Source of the DNA: CBDCWA01 sp965223255
GTDB taxonomy: Bacteria > Pseudomonadota > Alphaproteobacteria > Rhizobiales > Hyphomicrobiaceae
Length of the DNA: 64,000 nt
Assembly: GCA_965223255.1 (NCBI GenBank)
Contig: CBDCWA010000004.1
Coordinates: 558,001-622,000 of the forward strand
Direction of reading: 5' to 3'
Below are positions 1 to 8,854 of the stretch, one piece after another. Both the position numbers and the translations under genes were made by a program. The notes beneath the pieces were generated by a model, which saw nothing but the letters and a program-made list of their open reading frames with translations, was not told where the DNA came from and did not search any database. Within the stretch, counting starts at the first letter, position 1, and every line of letters starts with the position of its first letter.

Positions 1-975
1 GCTGCGACGTCGAGCCCGGCGATAGAATCCGCCACCCGCACCTTACATCTTGAGAGCAAGGGGCTATCGGTCTTATCCGAACGGCTGCTTGGGGAAATGG
101 CCGTTCCCTTTCAAGACGCGGTTGACCGCCTGAAAGCAGCCCGCGGCCGGGTCATTGTAACCGGCATGGGCAAGAGCGGTCATGTCGGTGAAAAGGTCGC
201 AGCAACGTTTGCTTCTACTGGTACTCCGGCATTTTTTGTGCACCCAAGCGAAGCCAGCCACGGCGACCTCGGCATGATCACCCGTGATGATGTTATCCTG
301 GCGCTGTCATGGTCAGGTGAAACCGTTGAGTTGTTCAATATTCTGACCTTTTCGCGAAGCAACAATGTGCCATTGATCGCGATTACATCGCGCAAGTCCT
401 CTGCCCTGGCAGCCGCCAGCGACGTCGTTTTGCATTTGCCAAAAGCCAAAGAGGCCTGCCCGCATGGCCTGGCCCCAACCACATCGACCACCATGCAGCT
501 GGCCATTGGAGATGCCCTAGCCATCGCGCTCCTTGAGGCCAAAGGTTTCACCGCCCATGATTTCAAGGTCTTCCATCCTGGCGGATCGCTCGGCGCACGC
601 TTAAAGCACGTCCGCGATGTCATGCACACCGGAAAAGAACTGCCCCTCGCCCGAGACGATGCCATGATGGGCGAAGCCCTGGTCACCATGACCCAGAAAG
701 CGTTTGGCTGCCTTGGCATTGTGGACACCAAGGGCGAATTGATTGGTATCATCACCGATGGCGACTTACGTCGTCATATGGGTGGCCAGCTATTGAACGC
801 CCGCACCGGCGATATCATGACCAAAAACCCGAAATTTGTTGACCCTGATATGCTGGCCTCTGCCGCCTTGGAGCGGATCAATGCCTCGCGCATTACCGCG
901 CTTTTCGTCGTCGAACAATCGAAGCCTGTCGGCATCGTTCATGTCCACGACTTATTGCGGGAAGGGATAGCGTAA
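1..975 (+). CDS. kdsD: Arabinose-5-phosphate isomerase (KdsD/KpsF family), 5' end cut by the window
   Basis: Interconverts ribulose 5-phosphate and arabinose 5-phosphate, the first step towards Kdo for lipopolysaccharide. The frame is open from base 1, and 324 residues are visible against about 320-330 for the family, so only a short N-terminal piece is missing; the ATG at 97 is internal. The sugar-isomerase (SIS) domain fills visible residues 35-170, with GMGKSGH at 55-61 and then the STGTPAFFVHPSEASHGDLG stretch. Two CBS domains follow to the C-terminus, each with the I-I-TDGDLRR or VHDLL type ending. One oddity: the loop usually read as SNSGES in E. coli is SWSGET here. Assignment to kdsD rather than gutQ is by resemblance. 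Confidence 0.93.
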   Translation, partial: AATSSPAIESATRTLHLESKGLSVLSERLLGEMAVPFQDAVDRLKAARGRVIVTGMGKSGHVGEKVAATFASTGTPAFFVHPSEASHGDLGMITRDDVILALSWSGETVELFNILTFSRSNNVPLIAITSRKSSALAAASDVVLHLPKAKEACPHGLAPTTSTTMQLAIGDALAIALLEAKGFTAHDFKVFHPGGSLGARLKHVRDVMHTGKELPLARDDAMMGEALVTMTQKAFGCLGIVDTKGELIGIITDGDLRRHMGGQLLNARTGDIMTKNPKFVDPDMLASAALERINASRITALFVVEQSKPVGIVHVHDLLREGIA

Positions 976-1000
976 CGCGCACAGTCCCTCTTGCAAATCT

Positions 1001-1462
1001 CTACACGGGCTCGACGATAAGCACAGTCCCATCGACGCCAGTGATACGCACGCTCTCACCCGCGTCAATCTCTCCTGGACCCTGCGCCAGCCAGACCGTA
1101 TCGCCGACCCTTACGCGACCTCGTCCTCCTGCAAATGTCGTCTCAACCTGTACAACCTGTCCGATATAATTTGAGCCACGCACATTCAATGTCGGCTGAT
1201 CACTATCGACGGGACGCGGGCGCCAATAGAATCGGGTGAGCCAAACTGATGTAATCGAAATCGCACCGAACAGTGCCAACTGCCATTCCCACGGCAGCAT
1301 ATCCCCAAGAGCAAGTGCTAAACTGCCAACGATAATGGCCGCCATTCCGAACCACATAAAATGGATACCCGGAATGATCGTTTCAGCAACCAATAAGGCG
1401 ACAGCCAGGACAAACCAGTTCCAGGCCCCGAGGTTGATAAAAAATTGTCCGATCCCACCCAT
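1001..1462 (-). CDS. NfeD-like membrane protein (short form)
   Basis: A 153-residue protein with two or three hydrophobic segments in its first 75 residues, then a soluble beta-rich C-terminal domain (about 90-153) with the small OB-fold pattern of NfeD proteins, including G-VRVGDTVWLAQG and a closing VDGTVLIVEP. It has no ClpP-like protease domain, so it is the truncated class of NfeD. It lies 123 bp downstream of a stomatin-family gene on the same strand. That is the usual pairing, in which NfeD is thought to partner the SPFH protein in membrane microdomain organisation or protein quality control. It converges on kdsD with only 25 bp between the stops. Confidence 0.88.
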   Translation of the reverse strand: MGGIGQFFINLGAWNWFVLAVALLVAETIIPGIHFMWFGMAAIIVGSLALALGDMLPWEWQLALFGAISITSVWLTRFYWRPRPVDSDQPTLNVRGSNYIGQVVQVETTFAGGRGRVRVGDTVWLAQGPGEIDAGESVRITGVDGTVLIVEPV

Positions 1463-1585
1463 CGCCTTTGCCTCCAGTAAAATTCTGCAGCGGGCGATTG
1501 ATGGATCGCAGGAAATCCGCTGCAGCTAAAACTGATCTATTTTGACCGACACAGTCCAAAAGGACAATGATATCGCCGGCTGGGT

Positions 1586-2563
1586 CTAGACAGACGGTAC
1601 GCTACCCGACCGCGAGGCATTGACGACATTAGACTTGTCGCCGAAAGCCGCGCCGGCAATTTCCGCAATACCCGCCAGCGAGCCAAGCATCGATGAGGCT
1701 TCGACCGGCATCATCAGGACCTTCTGATTGTTGGACATTGCCAATCCTTCGAGCGCCTTCATATAGTTGTTGGCAACGAAATAATTGATCGCCTGCACGT
1801 CTCCATTAGCAATCGCATCGCTGACCATCTGGGTCGCAGATGCTTCTGCCTGCGCTGCTCGCTCACGCGCCTCGGCATCACGGAATGCTGCCTCCTTGCG
1901 CCCTTCGGCTTCCAGCACAACAGCCTGCTTCTCGCCTTCGGCCGCCAAGATCGCCGATTGACGCTGACCTTCGGCCTCGAGGATTTGGGCACGCTTATCC
2001 CGTTCTGCCTTCATCTGCCGCGCCATGGAATCCACCAGATCCCGCGGCGGCTCGATATCTTTGATCTCGATACGCGTCACCTTTACGCCCCAGGTTTCCG
2101 TCGCCGCATCGACAACTTCCAACAGCTTTGCATTGATGACGTCACGATTGGATAGCAACTCATCCAGATCCATCGACCCCATAACCGTACGGATGTTTGT
2201 CATCGTCAGGTTCATGATCGAGGCTTCCATCTGGTCGACCTCATAGGCGGCTTGTGCCGCATTGAGCACTTGAAAGAACGTCACACCGTCGACACTGACC
2301 ATCGCGTTATCCCGCGTGATAATGTCTTGCGAAGGGATGTCCATGACCTGCTCTTTCATGTTCATCCGGTATGCAACTTGCTGCACCACCGGAATCAACA
2401 AATGCAGGCCAGGTTGTAGTGTCTTCTCATATCGGCCAAAGTTTTCGACCGTATAATTGAAGCCTTGCGGCACCGTTTTTACACTTGTCCATGCAATTGC
2501 CACGGCAAATGCAATCATTAGAATACCGAAAATCCCAAGATTTCCCAAAATATCGCCAGTCAT
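1586..2563 (-). CDS. SPFH/stomatin-like membrane protein (QmcA type)
   Basis: A 325-residue protein with one N-terminal membrane anchor (about residues 8-28), followed by an SPFH/band-7 domain (about 30-210). The start of that domain reads VPQGFNYTVENFGRYEKTL, a typical paraslipin opening. A long charged helical segment rich in E, A, Q and R (about 190-260) should form a coiled coil for oligomerisation, and the C-terminus carries the NNQKVLMMPVEAS motif common in this group. Proteins of this type assemble into large rings on the inner membrane and are linked with FtsH or NfeD partners. Here the NfeD gene follows on the same strand, so the two are probably one transcript. Confidence 0.92.
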   Translation of the reverse strand: MTGDILGNLGIFGILMIAFAVAIAWTSVKTVPQGFNYTVENFGRYEKTLQPGLHLLIPVVQQVAYRMNMKEQVMDIPSQDIITRDNAMVSVDGVTFFQVLNAAQAAYEVDQMEASIMNLTMTNIRTVMGSMDLDELLSNRDVINAKLLEVVDAATETWGVKVTRIEIKDIEPPRDLVDSMARQMKAERDKRAQILEAEGQRQSAILAAEGEKQAVVLEAEGRKEAAFRDAEARERAAQAEASATQMVSDAIANGDVQAINYFVANNYMKALEGLAMSNNQKVLMMPVEASSMLGSLAGIAEIAGAAFGDKSNVVNASRSGSVPSV

Positions 2564-2688
2564 TTTAGCCCACCTCTGCGCTTATCGAATCACCCAATTC
2601 ATGCCTCCCAGAACCATTGGCCAATGAATGCCAATTTCTGGTTAACAACAATTGACTAAGCTAAGGTGTTAAAAATACGGTTTGATGT

Positions 2689-3750
2689 TCAACTGTTATC
2701 GAGCCAGCCCTTAAGTTCGTGCCGAACAAGCGTTTCCATAAGGTTTAAGCCACCGGCGCTATCATTCAGACACGGCACATAAAAAAAACTTTCGCCACCA
2801 TGCGTTAAAAATATTTCTCGAACCTCCGAATTAATTTCCTCCAGAGTTTCGAGACAATCTGAAACAAATCCAGGCGTAATAATCATCAGCTTTTTGATGC
2901 CCTGGCGCGCAAGCGCTTTTACCGTTTCATCTGTATAGGGCTGCAACCACACTTCTCTGCCAAAACGCGATTGGAAAGTTGCCCTCAGACGTGCCTCATC
3001 TATTCCCAGCCTTTGGCGCAATAACGACGTCGTTTTTTGGCAATGACAGTAATAGGGATCACCATTGCGAAAATATCGCTGCGGGATACCGTGATAGGAG
3101 GCAAGGATGACCTCGGGTTCAAATTCAGCTGCTTCAATGCCGGCTTTAATCGATTGGGCCAGCGCGTCAATGTAGGCCGGATGATCGTAAAACGGTGGCA
3201 CGCTTCTGAGTGCCGGTTGCCAGCGCATGCCCGCGATGGTCTCGAATACCTTATCGCTCACTGTCGCCGTTGTGCACGCGCAGTATTGGGGATAAAGCGG
3301 AAACCAGAGAATGCGCTCGCACCCCTCGCCCTTCAGTTTTTCGAGGCGCGTCGCAATCGATGGCGAGCCATATCGCATGGCCCAATCGACAATAACGGTA
3401 TCGCCGCCGATCCGCTCACCGAGGGCGTCACTTTGCGCCCGCGTATAGGTGCGCAAATAGCTTTCATCTCGCTCAGTATTCCAGATTTTCTTGTAGGCCT
3501 CGCCCACCCTTTGCGGTCGTCGGTTCAAAATTATGCCGTATAGGATCGGGTACCAAAGCCAGCGCGGCAAATCGATAACCCGGCGATCGCTCAAGAACTC
3601 CGCCAGATATCGCCGCATCGACCAATAGTCTGTGCCCTCAGGCGTTCCGAGATTGACCAACAAGACCCCGATCTTGCCATAGGCAACATCGGGATGATCA
3701 GCCGGCATTTCCTGCGCAGGCACATTTTGTTTGAGATCATCCATACCCAT
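2689..3750 (-). CDS. hemH: Ferrochelatase
   Basis: Inserts ferrous iron into protoporphyrin IX, the last step of haem synthesis. The 353-residue length fits proteobacterial HemH. The N-terminus has the VLLVNLGTPEG motif (about 30-40), the mid-protein has the catalytic histidine in SYHGIP (H220), and the C-terminal third has the conserved PGFVSDCLETLEEI segment with the catalytic glutamate near 301. There are several cysteines, among them YYCHC near 233-237 and C157/C159, but I cannot tell from sequence alone whether this enzyme carries an iron-sulfur cluster. It stands alone; no other haem gene is in the window. A second in-frame ATG two codons downstream is an equally possible start. Confidence 0.96.
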   Translation of the reverse strand: MGMDDLKQNVPAQEMPADHPDVAYGKIGVLLVNLGTPEGTDYWSMRRYLAEFLSDRRVIDLPRWLWYPILYGIILNRRPQRVGEAYKKIWNTERDESYLRTYTRAQSDALGERIGGDTVIVDWAMRYGSPSIATRLEKLKGEGCERILWFPLYPQYCACTTATVSDKVFETIAGMRWQPALRSVPPFYDHPAYIDALAQSIKAGIEAAEFEPEVILASYHGIPQRYFRNGDPYYCHCQKTTSLLRQRLGIDEARLRATFQSRFGREVWLQPYTDETVKALARQGIKKLMIITPGFVSDCLETLEEINSEVREIFLTHGGESFFYVPCLNDSAGGLNLMETLVRHELKGWLDNS

Positions 3751-3848
3751 CGATCCGCTATCCTGATCGCTACCGTATCAACAAACTACGATCGACAGGG
3801 CACTTTCGACTTATGGCCAGCAACATTTGCCGCAACCAGGACGGACCA

Positions 3849-4544
3849 TCAACCGTCCGTACGCGCTGTTGCCCAGTCCAACCAAGTTTGCACACGCGCT
3901 TCCGGATCAGGGTGCGTGAAAAAATCCGTGATAACCGCAACCGATTGTGCACCGGCATCGATCACACCGTCTGCGCGCTCAGGCGTAATGCCGCCAATCC
4001 CCACCAAGGGCAATGAGCCGATCTTTGTTTTCCAGGCCGCGACCCGGGCCAAGCCCTGCGGTGCCCATTTCATCACTTTGAGCTTCGTCTCGTAGATGGG
4101 ACCAAGCGCCACGTAGGCCGGCCGCGCCTGCAACGCAATATCAAGCTCTTCTGCACTATGAGTTGATATTCCAAGCCGGATGCCCGCACGATGTATGGCG
4201 TCCACGTCTGCGCTCTGAAGATCTTCCTGCCCGAGATGAACATAATCAGCACCAAGCGCTATGGCCTGGCGCCAATAATCGTTGACGATGAGCTGGCACG
4301 CGTGCGCCTTACAAACCTCCATGCTCTCTGAGATCTGTTGACGGATGTCAGCATCGCTAGCATCTTTGAGGCGAAGCTGCACCGTCTTCACACCAAGCGG
4401 CACCAGGCGCTTCAGCCAAGCAAGGTCCGGCACGATCGGATAGAAAAGATTGAGACCACCAGCCGTCGGCAATGGATCAGTCCTTCCGCGCAAGATCGAA
4501 GAATGGCGTACCTGCCACCGGTGTCGAAGGTTGCGCCATTTCAC
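3849..4544 (-). CDS. thiE: Thiamine-phosphate synthase
   Basis: Couples the pyrimidine pyrophosphate to the thiazole phosphate to give thiamine phosphate. TIM-barrel signatures are visible: VKTVQLRLKDA, ADYVHLGQEDL, GISTHSAEEL, YVALGPIYETK and LVGIGGITPE. It is the last gene of the minus-strand run thiO-thiS-thiG-thiE. As drawn the frame overlaps the end of thiG by 68 bp. The first 25 or so residues are poor in family features, so translation more likely begins near the thiG stop; a TTG around 4469 would give an N-terminus of LPTAGGLNLFYPI. The function is clear, the start is not. Confidence 0.92.
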   Translation of the reverse strand: MKWRNLRHRWQVRHSSILRGRTDPLPTAGGLNLFYPIVPDLAWLKRLVPLGVKTVQLRLKDASDADIRQQISESMEVCKAHACQLIVNDYWRQAIALGADYVHLGQEDLQSADVDAIHRAGIRLGISTHSAEELDIALQARPAYVALGPIYETKLKVMKWAPQGLARVAAWKTKIGSLPLVGIGGITPERADGVIDAGAQSVAVITDFFTHPDPEARVQTWLDWATARTDG

Positions 4545-5301
4545 GCCTTTCCATCAAGCCCGCTTCGAAGGCCTGCCGGCCACCATTGACAGCCATGGCA
4601 AAGGCCTGCGCCATGCGGACCGGATCCCGCGCCTTGGCAACAGCCGTGTTCAGCAACACGGCATCATAACCCATTTCCATGGCACGCGCCGCATGCGAAG
4701 GCGCACCTAGACCGGCATCCACCACCAACGGCACGTCCGAGAAATAATTGCGCATCGTCTTTAGGGCATAAGGGTTCGCAAGCCCACGTCCCGTGCCGAT
4801 TGGCGCCCCCCACGGCATGAGAATCCGGCACCCGGCCGCCACCAGCTTTTCGCCGGCTCCAAGATCTTCAGTGGTGTAAGGGAAAACATCGAAATCCTGT
4901 CTGCCAAGCTCTTCTGCCGCCTCAACCAGGCCGAACAGATCCGGCTGCAATGTATCGTCATTGGCGATCACTTCGAGCTTGATCCATCGAGTTTCGAATA
5001 ACTCCCGTGCCATCAACGCGGTATTGATCGCTTCCTTAGCGGTCCGGCAACCGGCGGTATTCGGCAAAACGTGCACCCCAAGCTCTTGCACAAAGGTCAG
5101 AAATCTTTGCCCCGTTTTGCCGCGCGCATTTTCACGCCGCAACGACACCGTTACAATTCCGGCGCCCGACGCCTCGACGGCATCGGCCAACACTTGCGGC
5201 GATGGATATTGTGCTGTCCCAAGCAGCATCCGTGAGCCAACATCGACGCCATATGGCGCAAAGGCCATCGACAGGGTCTTAGGGTCTTGCAATTCAGTCA
5301 T
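4477..5301 (-). CDS. thiG: Thiazole synthase
   Basis: Builds the thiazole phosphate from deoxyxylulose 5-phosphate, dehydroglycine and the sulfur carried on ThiS thiocarboxylate. The 274-residue protein shows the ThiG barrel: the lysine that forms the imine with DXP lies in RWIKLEVI, followed by VFPYTTEDLGA, RILMPWGAPIGTG, DVPLVVDAGLG and the phosphate-binding GYDAVLLNTAVAKA segment. It starts 6 bp after the thiS stop and is followed by thiE. The sulfur donor partner ThiO-ThiS is encoded just upstream, so the glycine-oxidase route to dehydroglycine is used rather than ThiH. Confidence 0.97.
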   Translation of the reverse strand: MTELQDPKTLSMAFAPYGVDVGSRMLLGTAQYPSPQVLADAVEASGAGIVTVSLRRENARGKTGQRFLTFVQELGVHVLPNTAGCRTAKEAINTALMARELFETRWIKLEVIANDDTLQPDLFGLVEAAEELGRQDFDVFPYTTEDLGAGEKLVAAGCRILMPWGAPIGTGRGLANPYALKTMRNYFSDVPLVVDAGLGAPSHAARAMEMGYDAVLLNTAVAKARDPVRMAQAFAMAVNGGRQAFEAGLMERREMAQPSTPVAGTPFFDLARKD

Positions 5302-5307
5302 ACCGCT

Positions 5308-5523
5308 TCATCCACCTTGACGTGCAGAGAGCACTTCAATGCGATCACCGGCGCTCAAGTCGGCCTTTGCGCGCGCACCTGCTGCCACAAAGGTTCCGTT
5401 GAGGGCAGTTGCGACCCGCACATCACCATAGCCGGCTTCAACGACCAGCTGTTCCAATGTTGCAGCCGTAGTCTTCACCGTCTCACCATTGACGACGACC
5501 TCAAGAACAGGCGCCACAGTCAT
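5308..5523 (-). CDS. thiS: Sulfur carrier protein ThiS
   Basis: A 71-residue ubiquitin-fold sulfur carrier. Its C-terminus ends in GG, which must be adenylated and thiocarboxylated to deliver sulfur to ThiG. I chose the ATG at 5523 because GGAGAG lies about 9 bases upstream and the protein then has normal ThiS length. An upstream GTG at 5556 would add 11 unlikely residues. The core reads LEVVVNGETV at the start, then ALNGTFV, then GDRIEVLSA before the diglycine. It sits between thiO and thiG, with 6 bp to thiG. No thiF adenylyltransferase is in the window. Confidence 0.93.
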   Translation of the reverse strand: MTVAPVLEVVVNGETVKTTAATLEQLVVEAGYGDVRVATALNGTFVAAGARAKADLSAGDRIEVLSARQGG

Positions 5524-5634
5524 TCGTTCGTCTCTCCAGACCAGAAATATCGGCACTAAGGCCGAACGGTTTCGTTACATTCATACAAGTATATAGCCAA
5601 CGGCCGTGGTCACCAAACCGGAGAGATTAGGCTC

Positions 5635-6651
5635 TTAGGACCGAATGAGCAGCGGGCTATCCGCCTCACCCTGAGCCAGGAATTGGCAGACTGTGCGGGC
5701 GAGCAACGGCGCGAGCAGGAAGCCATGGCGGTAAGCACCGTTAACACGGATCACCCGGCCAGCCCCCTCGATGCTGGCGCACGGCAAATTGTCCGGGAAC
5801 GACGGCCGCAACCCTGCACCCATCTCAATGATTTCTGCCTCGCCGAACGCAGGATGCAGGGCATAGGCAAGGCCTAAGAGTTCAAGCGCAGATCGCACGG
5901 TCATAGGTGCCTTATCTTCACTTTCGATAACCGTCGCGCCGACCATGTAGAGATCATCCCCCCACGGCACGACATAAAGCGGATGGCGTGGATGCAGGAG
6001 ACGCACCGGCCTTTGAAGTTGCACATCCCCCGATTTCAAGACCAATCGCTCGCCACGCACCCCACGCAACGACCCCAATTCATCCTGTGCGCCCATGCCC
6101 CGGCAGTCTACGACGGCCAAGCACTCATCTGGCAACTCACCCGTCCATGTCTCGCCCAGTACCAGTTCAACGCCTTCGGCCTTTGCAGTTTCAAGCAAGA
6201 ACATCAACGCCGTAACGGGCGCCATATGGGCCTCGCCCGGATAAAAGAGCCCGCGCGAGAAACGGCCCGCGAGATCCGGTTCCAATCGTTCAATCTCGGC
6301 ACTATCGATCAGGCGATGACCGCTCGTCGCCCGGCCAAACCGCATAAGCTCACTATCGTCACGCGCCTGCGCCACCACCAATGTGCCTTTGGCCATTACG
6401 CCAGGATAGACGTCTTGCCAGAGCTTACAGGCCTCAATACCCAAGTCCCGCACGACAGCGTCCGCAGCCTCTTCCTCGCAATAGGGCGAAAGCATCGCCC
6501 CCGCAAAACGACTTTGCGCATCGTCGAAGGGCGCCGTTGTGCGCTCGATCAAACGGACAGCGAAGCCGGCGCGCGCAAGTGTCAACGCCTGCCAGAGACC
6601 AAACACCCCCGCCCCGACCACCAAGACTTTCTGTCCACGCTCTGTCGTCAC
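5635..6651 (-). CDS. thiO: Glycine oxidase ThiO (FAD-dependent)
   Basis: Oxidises glycine to dehydroglycine (iminoglycine) for thiazole synthesis. A 338-residue DAO-family flavoprotein: the N-terminal Rossmann motif is VGAGVFG (about 11-17), the second dinucleotide region holds AGAMLSPYCEEEA, and the C-terminal part has the family ending of MGAGLRPSFPDN followed by VNGAYRHGFLLAP. It begins with GTG at 6651, only 6 bp after the ggt stop codon, and the purine-rich GGGAGATAGGG spanning that stop can act as its ribosome binding site. This suggests translational coupling to ggt. thiS follows after about 110 bp. Confidence 0.95.
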   Translation of the reverse strand: MTTERGQKVLVVGAGVFGLWQALTLARAGFAVRLIERTTAPFDDAQSRFAGAMLSPYCEEEAADAVVRDLGIEACKLWQDVYPGVMAKGTLVVAQARDDSELMRFGRATSGHRLIDSAEIERLEPDLAGRFSRGLFYPGEAHMAPVTALMFLLETAKAEGVELVLGETWTGELPDECLAVVDCRGMGAQDELGSLRGVRGERLVLKSGDVQLQRPVRLLHPRHPLYVVPWGDDLYMVGATVIESEDKAPMTVRSALELLGLAYALHPAFGEAEIIEMGAGLRPSFPDNLPCASIEGAGRVIRVNGAYRHGFLLAPLLARTVCQFLAQGEADSPLLIRS

Positions 6652-6657
6652 TCAGCC

Positions 6658-8424
6658 CTATCTCCCAAGTGCAACGCCCTCGCGGCGCGGGTCGGCACCG
6701 CCTTGCCAAACGCCGCCACGTCGAATGACAATGTGCGTCCCCGAAATGGGCCAGCGAAACCGCAACCTATGACCATACGGCTTGACCTTGAGGGCCTGCC
6801 AGACGCTCTGCCAGCCATATTCGACTTCGAAACCACGCCCCTTACTTCCAAAATTGATGAGGTTGGCAGCCTGCTGCGCATCCATCTCCCAGTCGAGCAG
6901 AGCCACCAGCGCCTTGACGACATAATAGATAATCGAGCTACCGCCAACGGAACCGACTGCGGCTTCGAGTTTGCCGTCGGGCGCAAACACAAGGGTTGGT
7001 GCCATCGAGCTGCGCGGGCGTTTACGTGGGCCAACCGCATTAGCGATTGGTCGTCCTTTCTTATCGACCGGCCGGAAAGAAAAATCGGTTAGCTCATTAT
7101 TCAGCAGGAAGCCAGCAGCCCACACCCGCGATCCGAATGCCGATTCAATGGTCGATGTCATGGACACCGCATTGCCAGCTTTGTCGACAATTGAGAAATG
7201 CGTAGTCCCCGCCGACTCGACTGTTGCATCCCGCCCGAACGGCACCTTACCGAGTGCCGGCGGACGCCCGGCCTTTGGCCGCTTCATGGCCCGATCTGGA
7301 TCGATCAATTTGGCACGCCGTGCCAAATAGCCAGCATCCAGCAGCCCTGCCGGAACTGCCACAACATCCGGGTCCGCCATGTACTTATTGCGATCCGCAT
7401 AGGCGAGTTTTTCCGCTTCAGCAATAAGATGCATGGCCCTGGCGCTCATCGCTTGCCCACGCCCGCGTCCAATATCGAAGCCTTCGAGCAATTTGAGCGT
7501 CATCAGAACCGTCAAGCCACCGGATGACGGTGGGCCCATTCCACAAATCCGCCGGCCTCGATAACGCCCACAAACCGGCGGGCGCTTGATCACCCGATAC
7601 GCCTTGAGATCGTCCAATGTCATATCACCGGCAATGTTAGGCGCACCGCGAACCGCTTGGACGATATCTTTGGCAATTATGCCCCGATAGAAAGCCTTGG
7701 CGCCACCTGTAGCGAGGGCATCAAGCGTTCGTGCATACGCAGGATTCTTTAGGCGATAGCCGACCGGGCGTGCCGCCCCATTGGCATCAAAAAAATACCG
7801 GCGCGCTTGTGGCGAAAAGTTCTTGGCCCCCTTGAGTCGCAGCATGGCATGCAGGCGAAAGGTCACGTTAAAGCCATCCCGGGCCAGCACCAGAGCCCGC
7901 TTGAAGAGGCGCTGCCAGCCAAGCTTTCCGTGCCGACGATGAATGCGTTCAAGCAGCCCTGGCGTCCCCGGCACGCCAATCGACAGGCCCGAAAACACAG
8001 CCTTCCGAAATCGCATTCTTTTACCATTGCGCATAAACCGCTCAGGCCGCGCTGTGCCCGGCGCCATCTCTCGCCCATCATAACTATGGACGGTTTTCGC
8101 AGCATTATCCCAATATAGGACGAAAGCCCCCCCACCAAGCCCCGACGATTGCGGCTCAACAAGCCCCAGCACGAGTTGCATCGCGACCGCCGCGTCGATG
8201 GCGTTGCCACCTGCATCGATAATTTCCACCCCGGCCCGCGTAGCCAGGGGGTGCGCGGCAGAGACCATAAAGGACGCACCGCGCGCCAACAGCTTCTTTG
8301 TTTTCGGTGTTGCCGGCTCTGGCGTATGCCGCGTTTGCGCCTGTGCCACACGCCCGCCGACGGCGGCCAACACCACACCCAAAACAACCAAAACGTTCAG
8401 TAGCTTCGCGTACTTCAATCGCAA
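6658..8424 (-). CDS. ggt: Gamma-glutamyltransferase precursor
   Basis: A periplasmic enzyme that hydrolyses or transpeptidates the gamma-glutamyl bond of glutathione. The 588-residue precursor has an N-terminal hydrophobic stretch (about 8-22) ending in VAQAQ, a plausible signal peptidase I site. Large-subunit signatures include PQSSGLGGGAF (91-101) and GPPSSGGLTVL. Autocleavage should occur before T407 in AGTTHFSIVDKAGNAV, giving the small subunit with T407 as nucleophile. Unusually it is the first gene of the run that continues into the thiazole genes, with 6 bp to thiO. I find no TPP riboswitch in the 430 bp upstream. Confidence 0.95.
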   Translation of the reverse strand: MRLKYAKLLNVLVVLGVVLAAVGGRVAQAQTRHTPEPATPKTKKLLARGASFMVSAAHPLATRAGVEIIDAGGNAIDAAVAMQLVLGLVEPQSSGLGGGAFVLYWDNAAKTVHSYDGREMAPGTARPERFMRNGKRMRFRKAVFSGLSIGVPGTPGLLERIHRRHGKLGWQRLFKRALVLARDGFNVTFRLHAMLRLKGAKNFSPQARRYFFDANGAARPVGYRLKNPAYARTLDALATGGAKAFYRGIIAKDIVQAVRGAPNIAGDMTLDDLKAYRVIKRPPVCGRYRGRRICGMGPPSSGGLTVLMTLKLLEGFDIGRGRGQAMSARAMHLIAEAEKLAYADRNKYMADPDVVAVPAGLLDAGYLARRAKLIDPDRAMKRPKAGRPPALGKVPFGRDATVESAGTTHFSIVDKAGNAVSMTSTIESAFGSRVWAAGFLLNNELTDFSFRPVDKKGRPIANAVGPRKRPRSSMAPTLVFAPDGKLEAAVGSVGGSSIIYYVVKALVALLDWEMDAQQAANLINFGSKGRGFEVEYGWQSVWQALKVKPYGHRLRFRWPISGTHIVIRRGGVWQGGADPRREGVALGR

Positions 8425-8854
8425 TGCTCCTTACCCGATACACCCACATCTAGCGCGAATGTTCAAAAGAGGAAACCAAGCCACACGCAATCAAATGCGC
8501 GCCAAAACGCTTATGCAGATAGGGGAATTACGCCGCTTTGCTCATCATGCCGGTCCGGCAGTGAGCGGCAAAACCATCCATCGCGCGTCCAACACTCACT
8601 TACCAACGACACCTTGAGAATTGCACCATGTTCCAATTCGGTTCTGACTCCGTCACTCACAACTATTGGTAGTATACAACACTCAAACGACAATCGAAAA
8701 ATAACGGTCAAGACGCTTGTCAACGCCGATGAGCCGGTTTATTCGACAACAGATTAACTGGACCACCGCACCTAAAGTTGAGCTCCACCTGATACTAAGC
8801 AGCTGATATTGACGTATGCCAAATCGACGGCATGACAACATAATTGGTGCAATC
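8425..8854. other. Intergenic region between divergent ggt and the Cache-like gene
   Basis: About 430 bp with no credible gene. It must carry the promoters of both divergent genes. The one structure I can point to is a 13-bp palindrome at 8548-8560, listed separately. I looked for the TPP-riboswitch core (CTGAGA on the minus strand) and did not see it. Confidence 0.5.
8548..8560. promoter_or_regulatory. 13-bp perfect palindrome upstream of ggt
   Basis: TGCCGG-T-CCGGCA, perfect in both arms with a single central base, about 125 bp upstream of the ggt start. The loop is too small for a hairpin, so if it is functional it would be a protein-binding site. No regulator is known for it, and a chance GC palindrome is possible. 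Confidence 0.2.

Noticed and set aside
3849..4544. The full N-terminus of the thiE frame
   Set aside because: The first 25 or so residues lie within the thiG coding end and lack family features, so I treat them as probably untranslated while keeping the open frame coordinates.
5983..7092. Long plus-strand frame of 369 codons across thiO and ggt
   Set aside because: It is the antisense shadow of two clearly recognised genes on the minus strand, with no domain of its own.
8425..8854. TPP riboswitch expected upstream of the ggt-thi run
   Set aside because: The conserved CTGAGA core was not found on the minus strand in this region. A covariance search would be needed to exclude a diverged one.
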